This document shows positions 30,726 through 40,208 of a DNA stretch of 64,000 nt, piece by piece (within the stretch, counting starts at the first letter, position 1; each line of letters begins with the position of its first letter). The position numbers were made by a program, and so were the translations under genes. The notes under the pieces were generated by a model. It was not told where the DNA came from and ran no database searches. It saw only the letters and a program-made list of their open reading frames with translations. Source of the stretch: Actinomycetales bacterium (lineage in GTDB: Bacteria; Actinomycetota; Actinomycetes; Actinomycetales; Microbacteriaceae); the NCBI GenBank assembly GCA_015654475.1, contig JAATGV010000038.1, positions 1 through 64,000 of the forward strand, written 5' to 3'.

Positions 30726-32957
30726 ATGACGTTGCCCCCCGTTTCCGCACTCACGCTCGAGCAAAAAGCCTCGCTCACATCCGGCGGCAACGCCTGGCAT
30801 TTTCAAGATGTTCCCGAGCACGGCATCCCAGGTTTCATGATGACTGATGGCCCGCATGGCCTGCGCAAGATGCGGGATGGTGAGACTCTGATGGATGTTT
30901 CAGACTCTGTTCCCGCGACGTGCTTTCCGCCTGCCGCCGGGCTCGCATCGACCTGGAACCCTGCATTGATCCAGAGTGTCGGCGCGGCCATCGGAGAAGA
31001 GGCCATCCAGGAAAAGGTCGCCGTTGTGCTTGGCCCAGGAATCAATATCAAGCGGCATCCATTCGGCGGGCGCAACTTCTAGTACTTTTCTGAAGACCCC
31101 CACTTGGCCGGTGCGGAGGCTTCGGGAATGGTCTCAGGGATCCAGTCTCAGGGAATCGGCACCTCGCTGAAGCACTTCGCTGTCAATAACCAAGAAACCG
31201 ACCGAATGCGTATTTCGGCTGATGTGGATGAGCGCGCTTTGCGTGAGATCTATCTTGCGGCCTTTGAACAAGTGGTGAAGGCGACCCAGCCATGGACCGT
31301 CATGTGCTCCTACAACAAGATCAATGGCACCTATGCGTTCGAGAACTCGTGGCTACTGACCGATGTATTGCGCAACGAATGGGGTTTTCAGGGTGTCGTG
31401 ATGTCGGATTGGGGGGCGTGCCACAACCGTGTCACCGGGATTCAGGCGGGACTCAACCTCGAAATGCCTCCGTCTGGGACCGATAACGACGTTGTTGAGG
31501 CGGTGCGTGAGGGACGCCTCGATGAAGCGCAACTCGACACTATGGCGCAGGGAATCATCGACGTTGCTACGAAAGCCAGTGCGGCCATGTCGCGCGACTT
31601 CCGCTACGACGTCGCTCAGCACGCCGAGGTGGCACGGCAAGCGGCACGCGAGTGCTTGGTTCTGCTCAAAAACGATGACAGCATTCTGCCTCTCAAAAAT
31701 GATGCGTCGATCGCTGTCATCGGTGAGTTTGCTCGCACCCCGCGCATTCAGGGGGACGGGTCGTCGCTGGTGAGCCCCACTCGGTTGGTTTCTTTGTGTG
31801 ATGCGTTACGCGATCGCGGCGTCGATGCCCCATTTGCCCCCGGATTCACGCTTGATGACGCGAACCAGGATGCGGCGCTCACAGAAGAGGCTCTCCTCCT
31901 CGCAGCGCAGGCCGATGTTGTTGTGCTTGCCCTTGGGCTGCCGGCACAGGCCGAGTCCGAGGGATTCGACCGCACAACGCTCGATGTCCCGGCCAAGCAG
32001 ATTGAGCTGCTTTCTGCGGTCGCCGCTGTCAACCCGCACACCGTTGTTGTGCTGTCGAATGGGGCAATTGTGTCGATTGCTCCGTGGCTCGACCGTGCGC
32101 AGGCCGTTGTCGAGTCCTGGCTGCTCGGGCAGTCGGGCGGAGCTGCCCTCGTCGACGCGCTTTTTGGCGATGTCAATGTCTTTGGAAAACTTGCCGAGAC
32201 GATCCCGCTGGCGGTCGAAGAGACACCGGCATACCTAAACTTTCCTGGCGGAGCAGGTCATGTGACCTACGGTGAGGGTGTGTACGTCGGGTACCGCTAC
32301 TACGACACCCTGAATCTCGACGTGAGTTTTCCGTTCGGCTTTGGTTTGTCGTACACGACGTTTGCCATCCATGACATGCAGGCCGTCGCGACGGGCCCGG
32401 CGCACGCATCCGTATCTGTCACGGTCACCAATACGGGATCTGTTGCTGGTGCGGAGGTAGTGCAGCTCTATGTCGCACCGCCTGCTTCGGCTGTGCAGCG
32501 CCCGAGCCATGAGCTCAGAGGATTTCAGAAGGTGTTTCTTGAGCCGGGGGAGTCGGTGACGGTGCAGTATGATCCGAGTGACCGCGCTTTTGCTTACTGG
32601 AACCAGCAACTCGGTGACTGGAAGGTTGAGAGCGGTGACTATGAGATTCAACTCGGCTCATCGTCGCGTGACATCTCAGAACGTGCGATCGTCACCCTAG
32701 ACGGCGACGACAAGCGGCCTGAGCTTGGGCTTGATTCGGTCATCTCTGAGTGGCGCGACGACCCGATTGGCGGGCCACTGCTGACCCAGACTCTTGACCA
32801 GCTCGGCATCGAGTTGCCGGTTCAAGGAACCTCGCTCGAGTCGATGGTGATGCAATCCCCGTTGAGCGTATTTGGCATGTTCGCTCCCGAGCTCACGCGC
32901 GCCCGCGCGATCGAACTTGTGACAAAGTACTCGTCAGCAGAGCAAGGGGCCGACTGA
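30726..32957 (+). pseudogene. GH3 beta-glucosidase interrupted by an in-frame amber codon
   Basis: Full-length GH3 glycosidase (743 codons read through) with N-terminal barrel (SALTLEQKASLTSGGNAWHF, VPGFMMTDGPHGLRK-like IPGFMMTDGPHGLRK), catalytic aspartate in GVVMSDWGA (Asp228), alpha/beta domain and C-terminal fibronectin-III-like domain. Codon 119 (31080-31082) is TAG, inside RHPFGGRNF-stop-YFSEDPHLAG; relatives have Glu here (NFEYFSEDP), so one GAG-to-TAG change explains it. No other stop or shift is seen, and the downstream part keeps good codon structure, so the lesion is recent, or a sequencing error. A restart at an internal GTG/ATG would lose part of the barrel. ATG at 30726 has GAAAGGA upstream. 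Confidence 0.88.
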
Positions 32958-32999
32958 TGACGTGGATTGAATCGGCGTAATCGGCGTAAGACAACATCT

Positions 33000-33038
33000 G
33001 GGGCCTGGGGCCTGGGGCCTGGGGCCTGGGGCTTGGGG
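33000..33038 (+). repeat. Tandem GGGGCCT repeat with G-quadruplex potential
   Basis: Four GGGGCCT units, one GGGGCTT and a final GGGG give six runs of four G separated by 3-base loops (33000-33003, 33007-33010, 33014-33017, 33021-33024, 33028-33031, 33035-33038). It lies in the 416-base gap after the GH3 pseudogene. A short duplication ATCGGCGTA occurs just before it (about 32971-32988). Confidence 0.9.
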
Positions 33039-33047
33039 TGAGCGGAA

Positions 33048-33077
33048 GGCTGAGGCGCAGACCGAAGCGCCTCAGCC
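33048..33077. repeat. Perfect 11-bp hairpin after the G-rich repeat
   Basis: GGCTGAGGCGC (33048-33058) and GCGCCTCAGCC (33067-33077) with an 8-base loop. It could act as a terminator for the upstream gene although no T-run follows. The rest of the gap to 33325 contains no gene that I can support. Confidence 0.7.
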
Positions 33078-33325
33078 GAGCGGCATTGCTGTGACCGGCG
33101 CACACGGCCCGACGATTCGTGGCTGTGGCGATTGCGTCAACGAGCTGGGCCACAGCGCCTTGCCCGTATGCACGAAGCCTGGCCAAAGTTGGAGCGGATT
33201 CAGGCTTGGGCCTGAGCGCGGTGTGGGCAAGAACCTTATGGAAGCGTGCCGAGAATGTTCTCACCTGATGTGGTTCGCGGTTGATCTCTGTAGACATTGA
33301 GCGTGCTCATTTCGTGTTTTTTTAG

Positions 33326-33353
33326 GTAAGTATGTTAGTTTGTACTTACATGG
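33326..33353. promoter_or_regulatory. Operator-like dyad upstream of the transaldolase gene
   Basis: GTAAGTA (33326-33332) and TACTTAC (33343-33349) are inverted arms; TTTGTACTTACATGG (33339-33353) matches the site before the transporter gene (reverse strand, 42102-42121) and the start of the one before gntR (41972-41995). TATGTT at 33331-33336 could be the -10. Binding by the GntR regulator of this island is inferred. Confidence 0.55.
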
Positions 33354-33373
33354 AAACACGAAAGGACATCCTG

Positions 33374-34450
33374 GTGTCAAGCGAAGTGCGATTTCCGCTC
33401 ACAGAAGCGACGGCAACGACCAAGACCAGTCTCTGGAACGACTCGGCGGATCCCGATGAACTCCGCAAGTCCATCGAGTTCGGTGCTGTCGGCGCCACCT
33501 GCAATCCCATCATCGCGCTCGCCGCGATTTCCGCCCATGCCGATCGTTGGCTTCCCCGAATCAGAGAGCTGGCTGCAGAACACCCGACGGCGACCGAGTC
33601 GTGGATCGGATGGAAGATCGTCGAGGAACTCTCTGTCGACGCGGCTTCCCTGCTGCTCCCTGCGTTCCGAGAAAGCGGTGGACGGGATGGACGTCTGTCG
33701 GTTCAGACTGATCCGCGTCTTCACCGAGATGCGGCTGCGCTCGTGGATCAAGCGGTGCGATTCTCGAAACTGGCGGAGAACATCATCGTCAAGATCCCGG
33801 CCACGTCAACGGGGCTTGTCGCAATCGAAGAGGCAACATACCGCGGAGTGAGCGTGAATGCGACGGTCTCCTTCACGGTTCCGCAAGCCGTCGCTGTGGG
33901 CGAGGTGATCGAGCGAGGCCTTGATCGGCGGGAGAGAGAGGGCCTGCCGACAGGAGAATTCGGATCTGTCGTCACCATCATGGGCGGACGGCTCGATGAC
34001 TGGCTCAAGGAGTGGACGAAGCGAGAGCATATTCTCGTGGACCCCGGGATCCTCGAATGGGCGGGCGTCGCGGCAATGAAGAAGGCCTATCAGGTGTTCC
34101 AAGAACGTGGCTTCCGCTCACGCATCCTCTCGGCGGCATTCCGCAACTATCTGCAGTGGTATGAACTTCTTGGCGGCGACTTGGTGGTCTCTCCACCGTT
34201 CGCTTGGCAAGAGGAGATCAACCGCAATTCATTCGTGATTGAGGATCGGATCAACGTTCCTGTTCCTGACCATATCCTTTCTGAGTTGACCGCCAAGGTG
34301 CCTGAGTTCGTTCGCGCCTATGAGGTCGATGGGATGACACCCGCAGAGTTCGACGCCTTCGGCGCTACCAGGAAGACGTTGCGACAATTCTTGCAGGCCG
34401 ACGCCGACCTCGACGCCTTGGTCCGATCGGTGATCGTCCCGGCCCCCTAG
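33374..34450 (+). CDS. Transaldolase-family protein of the inositol island
   Basis: TIM-barrel class I aldolase of the transaldolase/fructose-6-phosphate aldolase superfamily. The Schiff-base lysine is Lys140 in NIIVKIPATSTGL, followed by GVSVNATVSFTVPQA. GTG at 33374 gives 358 aa and has AAAGGA seven bases upstream; ATG at 33350 and 33332 are in frame but the latter lies inside the operator-like dyad. A gene of this family is not part of the textbook inositol route; it may handle a downstream sugar phosphate or act as an alternative aldolase. The shared operator sequence supports membership in the island. Confidence 0.8.
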   Translation: MSSEVRFPLTEATATTKTSLWNDSADPDELRKSIEFGAVGATCNPIIALAAISAHADRWLPRIRELAAEHPTATESWIGWKIVEELSVDAASLLLPAFRESGGRDGRLSVQTDPRLHRDAAALVDQAVRFSKLAENIIVKIPATSTGLVAIEEATYRGVSVNATVSFTVPQAVAVGEVIERGLDRREREGLPTGEFGSVVTIMGGRLDDWLKEWTKREHILVDPGILEWAGVAAMKKAYQVFQERGFRSRILSAAFRNYLQWYELLGGDLVVSPPFAWQEEINRNSFVIEDRINVPVPDHILSELTAKVPEFVRAYEVDGMTPAEFDAFGATRKTLRQFLQADADLDALVRSVIVPAP

Positions 34451-34488
34451 CGCCATGATCGCCCCTCACCTTCATTCATAATGTATTA

Positions 34489-34501
34489 TTGTCCTAACAA
34501 A
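34489..34501. promoter_or_regulatory. GntR operator-like site upstream of iolC
   Basis: TTGTCCTAACAAA contains TGTCCTAACA, which fits the motif I recall for Corynebacterium glutamicum IolR (KGWCHTRACA) and whose reverse complement recurs in the gntR promoter (41984-41993). A -10-like TATTAT (34484-34489) lies immediately before it, so a bound repressor would block transcription. Confidence 0.55.
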
Positions 34502-34548
34502 GAGGAGTGCAGAATCGTGCTGCTCGCACGCACATTGGAGAGTCAACG

Positions 34549-35553
34549 ATGACTAACGGGAAAGATGTTCTATCAATCGGGAGGATAAGCGTCGACATCT
34601 ATCCCAACGATGTCGGGATAGACCTCGAAGATGTCCACTCATTTGGAAAATACCTGGGTGGTTCGCCATCCAACGTCGCCGTTGCGGTGGCCAGGTATGG
34701 GCACACCGCCGACCTCGTCACGAAAACCGGTGACGATCCCTTTGGTACTTTCCTGCACAGGGAGCTGACACGGTACGGGGTTGACGACCGGTTCGTCGCG
34801 ACCGATGCCAGGTATCCCACCCCCGTGGCATTCTGCGCGATCAAGCCGCCTGAGGACTTCCCCCTCTACTTTTATCGGACCCCGACTGCGCCGGATCTGC
34901 AGATCCGACCCGAGGAGCTGGATGCCGAAGCCGTCCGCCAGGCCCGTATCCTTTGGCTCTCCGTGACGGGGCTCTGTCAGGAGCCGTCGCGATCCACGCA
35001 TATTCGGGCCGTCGAACTGCGCGGTGTTGCTCACTCCGACGAGGGTCGGTATACCGTGCTCGACCTCGACTATCGAGATATGTTCTGGGATTCGGCCGAA
35101 GACGCGACAGACGCGATTGCCGAGGTGCTGCCGAGAGCAACGGTGGCTATCGGGAACCGTGCTGAGTGCGCGGTGGCCGTCGGCGCTGGCGAGCCGGACG
35201 ACATGGCGGATCGGATGCTCGACCGTGGCGTCGAGATTGCCGTCGTCAAGCTGGGTTCGGAGGGCGTCATGGCGAAGACCAGGACGGAGCGAGTTGTCTC
35301 GCCACCGATCACCGTGACGACCGTGAACGGGCTCGGTGCTGGCGACGCCTTCGGTGGAGCCTTCTGTCATGGGTTGCTCGAGGGGTGGTCATTGGCGAGG
35401 ACGCTCGACTTCGCCAATGCCGCAGGCGCATACGTCGCCACGCAGATCGCCTGTTCCGATGCGATGCCAACAGAGGACGACGTGCTGAACCTCCTCGGCG
35501 ATCACGTCGAGTCCGAAACGCAATACGTTCCAGGTACGAGGGCAATACGATGA
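34549..35553 (+). CDS. iolC: 5-dehydro-2-deoxygluconokinase
   Basis: PfkB-family kinase phosphorylating 2-deoxy-5-keto-D-gluconate at C6 in myo-inositol catabolism. 334 aa with the N-terminal substrate lid region (GRISVDIYP, KYLGGSPSNVAVAVARYG) and the C-terminal ATP/anion-hole motif TTVNGLGAGDAFGGAF carrying the catalytic Asp. ATG at 34549 follows GGAGAG; an in-frame ATG 42 bases upstream is less likely. Overlaps the next gene by 4 bases. Confidence 0.92.
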   Translation: MTNGKDVLSIGRISVDIYPNDVGIDLEDVHSFGKYLGGSPSNVAVAVARYGHTADLVTKTGDDPFGTFLHRELTRYGVDDRFVATDARYPTPVAFCAIKPPEDFPLYFYRTPTAPDLQIRPEELDAEAVRQARILWLSVTGLCQEPSRSTHIRAVELRGVAHSDEGRYTVLDLDYRDMFWDSAEDATDAIAEVLPRATVAIGNRAECAVAVGAGEPDDMADRMLDRGVEIAVVKLGSEGVMAKTRTERVVSPPITVTTVNGLGAGDAFGGAFCHGLLEGWSLARTLDFANAAGAYVATQIACSDAMPTEDDVLNLLGDHVESETQYVPGTRAIR

Positions 35554-36485
35554 CGCACACGACACAGGCGGGAATCCCCTCGCTTCTTGGCATGATCGAC
35601 TTCGACGACCCGCATCGTTACGCGCAGCTCTCCGAGATTCGGCTCTCCACCCCCGGCGCAATCGCGCAGGCCGCGGCGGCCCGGACACGGTTCTCCGGAT
35701 TCCGCTCTGGCAAGCAGGTATTCATTATCGCCGCCGACCACCCTGCTCGGGGTGCGCTCGGAGCTGGCGGTGACGATATGGCCATGGCGGATCGCCGACA
35801 GCTGCTTGATCATCTGCTCATCGCCCTCGCGCAACCCGGGTGTGCAGGGATACTCGGGTCACCTGACATCCTCGACGACCTCCTGCTCCTCGGTGCGCTT
35901 GAGGGAAAGCTCGTCTTCGGCTCGATCAACAGGGCGGGCCTGTTCGGCTCTTCTTTCGAGTTCGACGATCGAAACACTGGATTTACTCCGGCCGGAATCT
36001 CTCGGGCCGGATACGAGGGCGGCAAGATCCTCGTGCGGATCGCACATGAGGATCGTGCCACCCCGGCCTTACTCAGCAGAGTTGCCGACACCATCGATGC
36101 GCTCGCCGAGCGGGAGCTCTACGCGATGATCGAGCCGTTCGTCTCTATCTGGGAGGGAGGACGAGTGCGCAACCTACTCGATCCTGCCTCCGTCGCGCTC
36201 TCAGTCGGGATCGCGCAGGCGCTCGGCACATCGAGCGCCTACACGTGGATGAAGCTCCCCGTCGTCGACAATATGGAGGAGGTCATGGCCTCGACAACTC
36301 TCCCCACAGTCTTGCTTGGAGGCGACTCCAGCGCGAGTCTTGACACGCTCTATGCGTCGTGGGGGCAATCTCTCGCGCTGCCGGGGGTGGTCGGACTCAC
36401 CGTCGGGCGAACCCTCCTCTATCCGTCCGATGGCGATGTGGCATCAGCTGTCGCAGGCGCAGTCGCGCTTCTCCAGGATCGCTAG
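35550..36485 (+). CDS. Cgl0159-like (beta/alpha)8 aldolase of the inositol pathway
   Basis: 311-aa class I aldolase-like barrel of the family seen in corynebacterial and other actinobacterial iol clusters. Landmarks: VFIIAADHPARGALG near the N-terminus, GKLVFGSINRAGLFG, GGKILVRIAHEDRAT, and SAYTWMKLPVVDN whose Lys is the likely Schiff-base residue. ATG at 35550 is fused to the iolC stop (ATGA), so it is co-translated with the kinase. I infer that it cleaves 2-deoxy-5-keto-gluconate 6-phosphate to dihydroxyacetone phosphate and malonate semialdehyde, replacing IolJ, which is absent. The reaction is not proven by sequence. Confidence 0.8.
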   Translation: MTHTTQAGIPSLLGMIDFDDPHRYAQLSEIRLSTPGAIAQAAAARTRFSGFRSGKQVFIIAADHPARGALGAGGDDMAMADRRQLLDHLLIALAQPGCAGILGSPDILDDLLLLGALEGKLVFGSINRAGLFGSSFEFDDRNTGFTPAGISRAGYEGGKILVRIAHEDRATPALLSRVADTIDALAERELYAMIEPFVSIWEGGRVRNLLDPASVALSVGIAQALGTSSAYTWMKLPVVDNMEEVMASTTLPTVLLGGDSSASLDTLYASWGQSLALPGVVGLTVGRTLLYPSDGDVASAVAGAVALLQDR

Positions 36486-36561
36486 CGGCGATCCACCGGC
36501 TCTCTCGGCTTCCCGTCGCCGGCACTACAGACAGTCTCATTCGAAAGGACAACAGGAAAAA

Positions 36562-38460
36562 ATGTCAAGCACACAGATGACAGTGGGACAAGCACTCGTC
36601 GCCTTCCTGTCGCATCAGTACACAGTCGACGGTGATCGGCGTGTACGCACGATCCCCGCGGTCTTCGGCATCTTCGGGCACGGCCAGGTCGCCGGATTCG
36701 GGCAGGGCATTCTCCAGCAACAACGCACAGATCCGCATGTGCTCCCATATCATCAGGGACGTAACGAGCAAGGAGAGGTCCATCAGGCGATCGGGTTTGC
36801 CCGGCAGACTCGACGGCTGCAGACATTTGCAGTCACCGCCTCGACCGGACCGGGTTCGACAAACATGCTCACAGGTGCCGCAGTCGCGACGACGAATCAT
36901 CTGCCTGCTCTGCTCCTGCCCGCGGACATGTTCGCTACTCGCAGCCCCGACCCCGCCCTCCAGCAACTCGAGCAGCCTTATGGCGGCGACCTCTCGGTGA
37001 ACGACGCGTTCCGGCCGCTCAGCCGCTTCTTCGATCGAGTGTCGCGGCCGGAACAGCTGATCTCCGCACTGTTGAACGCATTCCGTGTGCTCACGGACCC
37101 TGCGGAGACCGGTGCGGTCACGATATCTCTGCCACAAGACGTCCAGGCCCAATCGTTGTGGGTCCCCGACGAGTTCCTCAAGGATCGTGAGTGGCGGATC
37201 CGCCGTCCAGACCCAGAGACGGAGGACATCGCGGCGGCAGTTACTGCCATCCGAGGGGCGCGCAAGCCTCTGATCATCTCGGGGGGCGGGACGCTCTACG
37301 CATTTGCGGAGGAACTCCTCCAAACATTTGCCGAAGCAACTGGTATCCCGGTGGCTTTTACCCAGGCGGGTACCGGCGCACTCAACTGGGACCATCCCCT
37401 CAACCTTGGGGCGATCGGGCACACTGGCACCCAGGCGGCGAACACGTATGCTCGCGAGGCTGACCTGGTCATCGGAATCGGTACGCGCTACGAAGACTTC
37501 ACTACTGCGTCTCGAACCCTGTTCCAGGCTCCTGATGTGTCATTTGTGAATATCAACATCGCCGCATTCGATGCATACAAGATGGGGACATCCATTCCCA
37601 TCGTCGCAGACGCCGGAAAGGCACTTGCGGCCCTGACCGCGGGGCTCGATAGCTACCACACAGCAGACTCGCTCGCGGAGGAGATCTCCGGACTCAAATC
37701 CATGTGGGACGCTCTCGTCGACGACGCCTACGAGACGAGATTTGCCCCGTTGCCTGCCCAAGCTGAGATTATTGGTGCGGTCAACGAAGCGGCCGGCGAA
37801 ACCGGGATCGTCGTGTGCGCGGCGGGGTCCCTTCCGGGCGATCTGCACAAGCTCTGGCGCTCTCGCAACTCGTATTCCTATCACGTCGAGTACGCCTATT
37901 CGACGATGGGGTACGAGATCGCAGGTGGCCTCGGCGTCAAGCGTGGCGCTCCGGATCGCGAGGTTTACGTGATGGTTGGCGACGGCTCGTACTTGATGAT
38001 GAGCTCGGAGTTGGTCACGGCTGCGGCGGAGGGCATTCGAATTATCGTCGTGCTCATTCAGAACGACGGATATCAATCCATCGGGGCACTTTCGGAGGAT
38101 CGTGGCTCGCAGCGTTTCGGAACCGCGTTCCGCACCCTCGACCGCGACACGGAGAGCTTCGATACGGGAGAGCCGGTGAAGGTCGACCTGGCGGCCAACG
38201 CGGAGGGCTTCGGCGCGACCGTGTTCCGGATCGAACCGGGAGACACGGTGATCGAGGATCTCCGAGCCGCGCTTGAGATGGCACGTCACATCGCCGGCCC
38301 CGTCGTCATCCATCTCCATAACGATCCGCTCCTTTCTGCACCGGATTCACAGGCGTGGTGGGAGGTTGTCGTCTCCGAGGTATCCGATCTTGACTCGACC
38401 AAGAAGGCACGTGTCGAGTACGAGAAGAACAAGGCAGATCAACGGCCCTACGTCGGCTGA
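36562..38460 (+). CDS. iolD: 3D-(3,5/4)-trihydroxycyclohexane-1,2-dione acylhydrolase
   Basis: ThDP-dependent ring-opening hydrolase of inositol breakdown, giving 5-deoxy-glucuronate. 632 aa in the order ThDP-PYR domain (FGIFGHGQVAGFGQGI, HQGRNEQGEVHQAIGFA with the activating Glu), central domain (ARKPLIISGGGTLYAFAEELL) and ThDP-PP domain with the metal/diphosphate motif VGDGSYLMMSSELVTA ... LIQNDGYQSIG. ATG at 36562 preceded by AACAGGAAA; the reading frame is open further upstream but overlaps the previous gene. Gap of 76 bases from the aldolase gene. Confidence 0.95.
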   Translation: MSSTQMTVGQALVAFLSHQYTVDGDRRVRTIPAVFGIFGHGQVAGFGQGILQQQRTDPHVLPYHQGRNEQGEVHQAIGFARQTRRLQTFAVTASTGPGSTNMLTGAAVATTNHLPALLLPADMFATRSPDPALQQLEQPYGGDLSVNDAFRPLSRFFDRVSRPEQLISALLNAFRVLTDPAETGAVTISLPQDVQAQSLWVPDEFLKDREWRIRRPDPETEDIAAAVTAIRGARKPLIISGGGTLYAFAEELLQTFAEATGIPVAFTQAGTGALNWDHPLNLGAIGHTGTQAANTYAREADLVIGIGTRYEDFTTASRTLFQAPDVSFVNINIAAFDAYKMGTSIPIVADAGKALAALTAGLDSYHTADSLAEEISGLKSMWDALVDDAYETRFAPLPAQAEIIGAVNEAAGETGIVVCAAGSLPGDLHKLWRSRNSYSYHVEYAYSTMGYEIAGGLGVKRGAPDREVYVMVGDGSYLMMSSELVTAAAEGIRIIVVLIQNDGYQSIGALSEDRGSQRFGTAFRTLDRDTESFDTGEPVKVDLAANAEGFGATVFRIEPGDTVIEDLRAALEMARHIAGPVVIHLHNDPLLSAPDSQAWWEVVVSEVSDLDSTKKARVEYEKNKADQRPYVG

Positions 38461-38524
38461 CAGCAGGCGTATGCCGGTCGAAATCACACAGCATTCACAT
38501 TGAGGAAAGGAACTACACACCATC

Positions 38525-40036
38525 ATGAGCACCCCAACTACGCCTATCGTCGAGCATTACGTCGGCGGCAAAACCTATTCGGGGGAAGGCACTGAAACCC
38601 TTCCCATAGAAAATCCTGCGACGGCGCAGGTCATCGGAGAGCTTCGTCTCGGTACCCTTGCCGATCTGGACAAGGTGGTCGAGGTAGCAACGGAGGCTGC
38701 GGCGGTCTGGGGCGACTACTCCATTGCGAAGCGAACAGCCGTGCTATTCGCATTCCGCAAGCTCTTGGTTGAGAATACCGATGCGCTCGCGCAGATAATC
38801 AGCGCGGAACATGGCAAAACCTTTGACGATGCCAAGGGCGAGATTGCCCGCGGCCTCGAGGTCGTCGATTTTGCCTGCAGCGCGCCGACGCTCCTTAAGG
38901 GCGAGTTCTCGGATCAAGCATCCACCGGCATCGATGTCCATAGCATTCGGCAGCCGCTCGGCGTCGTCGCGGGCATTACACCATTCAATTTCCCGGTCAT
39001 GGTTCCGCTGTGGATGTGCCCGACTGCAATCGTCGCGGGTAATGCTTTCGTGCTCAAACCATCGGAGAAAGTTCCCTCTGCCGGCAACTTCCTCGCCGAT
39101 CTGTGGACGCAAGCCGGCCTTCCTGACGGAGTCTTCAGCGTGTTGCATGGTGGCCGTGACATCGTGACGGGGATCCTTGACCACCCGGGCATCTCGGCCG
39201 TCTCGTTTGTCGGGTCAACGGCAGTCGCGAAGATCATCCAGGAGAGGGGCACATTGGCAGGCAAACGCGTCCAGGCCCTCGGAGGCGCGAAGAACCACGC
39301 GATTGTGATGCCGGACGCGGACATGGACATGGTCGCCGATAACCTTGCTGCTGCTGCCTTCGGTGCCGCAGGCGAGCGCTGTATGTCGATCTCGGTGGCG
39401 ATCGCAGTAGGTGACGCGGCCGATCGGCTCGTGACAAAAGTCGTTGAGGCGGGCAAGAAGGTTTCCGTCAATGTCGGCATCGCACCCGGCGCCGACATGG
39501 GGCCGGTCATTACGAAGGAATCCAAGGAGCGTATCGAGCGACTTATCACGACTGGCGAAAAGGACGGCGCGAAGGTCGCTCTGGATGGTCGCGGCTACAC
39601 GGTGCCCGGCTACGAAGAGGGTTACTTTGTCGGCCCGACCGTTCTCGAGAACGTGCCGCTGGCGAGCGCTGCCTACGCAGAGGAGATATTCGGTCCGGTG
39701 ATCGAGATCATTCGCGTCGAGACTCTGCAGGAGGCGATCGACCTCGTCAACGCAAACCCCTATGGCAATGGGACGGCAATCTTCACCAAAAATGGTGCGG
39801 CTGCGAGAACCTTTCAACGGAAGATCAACGTGGGCATGGTCGGCGTCAACGTGCCGGTGCCGGTGCCGGTGGCATATCACTCGTTCGGCGGTTGGAAAGA
39901 CTCGTTGTTCGGCGACTTGCACATGTACGGCCCGGATGGGATCCGCTTCTACACGCGCGGCAAGGTCATTACGACCCGCTGGCCTGACGAGAAGGGGGTC
40001 GCCACCAGGGCCTCGTTCAACTTTGAAGCACGCTGA
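38525..40036 (+). CDS. iolA: Methylmalonate-semialdehyde dehydrogenase (CoA-acylating)
   Basis: Aldehyde dehydrogenase family enzyme converting malonate semialdehyde plus CoA and NAD+ to acetyl-CoA and CO2, the last step of the route. 503 aa; NAD-binding region KPSEKVPSAGNFLADLW, VSFVGSTAVAKIIQERG, and the catalytic Cys286 in FGAAGERCMSISVAIAVG, a context typical of MmsA/IolA rather than hydrolysing aldehyde dehydrogenases (no general-base Glu in the usual place). GAGGAAAGGA precedes the ATG. Last gene of the iolC-aldolase-iolD-iolA unit, with a strong hairpin behind it. Confidence 0.94.
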   Translation: MSTPTTPIVEHYVGGKTYSGEGTETLPIENPATAQVIGELRLGTLADLDKVVEVATEAAAVWGDYSIAKRTAVLFAFRKLLVENTDALAQIISAEHGKTFDDAKGEIARGLEVVDFACSAPTLLKGEFSDQASTGIDVHSIRQPLGVVAGITPFNFPVMVPLWMCPTAIVAGNAFVLKPSEKVPSAGNFLADLWTQAGLPDGVFSVLHGGRDIVTGILDHPGISAVSFVGSTAVAKIIQERGTLAGKRVQALGGAKNHAIVMPDADMDMVADNLAAAAFGAAGERCMSISVAIAVGDAADRLVTKVVEAGKKVSVNVGIAPGADMGPVITKESKERIERLITTGEKDGAKVALDGRGYTVPGYEEGYFVGPTVLENVPLASAAYAEEIFGPVIEIIRVETLQEAIDLVNANPYGNGTAIFTKNGAAARTFQRKINVGMVGVNVPVPVPVAYHSFGGWKDSLFGDLHMYGPDGIRFYTRGKVITTRWPDEKGVATRASFNFEAR

Positions 40037-40040
40037 TGAG

Positions 40041-40072
40041 ATACAAATACTGAATTAAATACAAACACTGAA
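40041..40072. repeat. 14-bp direct repeat after iolA
   Basis: ATACAAATACTGAA (40041-40054) and ATACAAACACTGAA (40059-40072) differ at one base. They lie directly between the iolA stop and the terminator hairpin. Confidence 0.8.
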
Positions 40073-40073
40073 A

Positions 40074-40101
40074 GAAGGCGGGCCCTGCGGGGCCCGCCTT
40101 C
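40074..40101. terminator. Bidirectional terminator hairpin between iolA and iolB
   Basis: GAAGGCGGGCCC (40074-40085) and GGGCCCGCCTTC (40090-40101) form a perfect 12-bp stem with loop TGCG. It lies between convergent iolA and iolB. A-rich sequence on the left side would give a U-tract for minus-strand transcripts; the plus side ends in TGACGTTTC. Confidence 0.85.
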
Positions 40102-40208
40102 TGACGTTTCCGAGCCGCTGCAGGGGCAGAAGGCGGTTGGCGGTTGCGGCTGGCCCTTGTCCATGCAGAGGCGCCAGTGCAACACGCTGTGGGTGTGTTT
40201 GCCTCACG

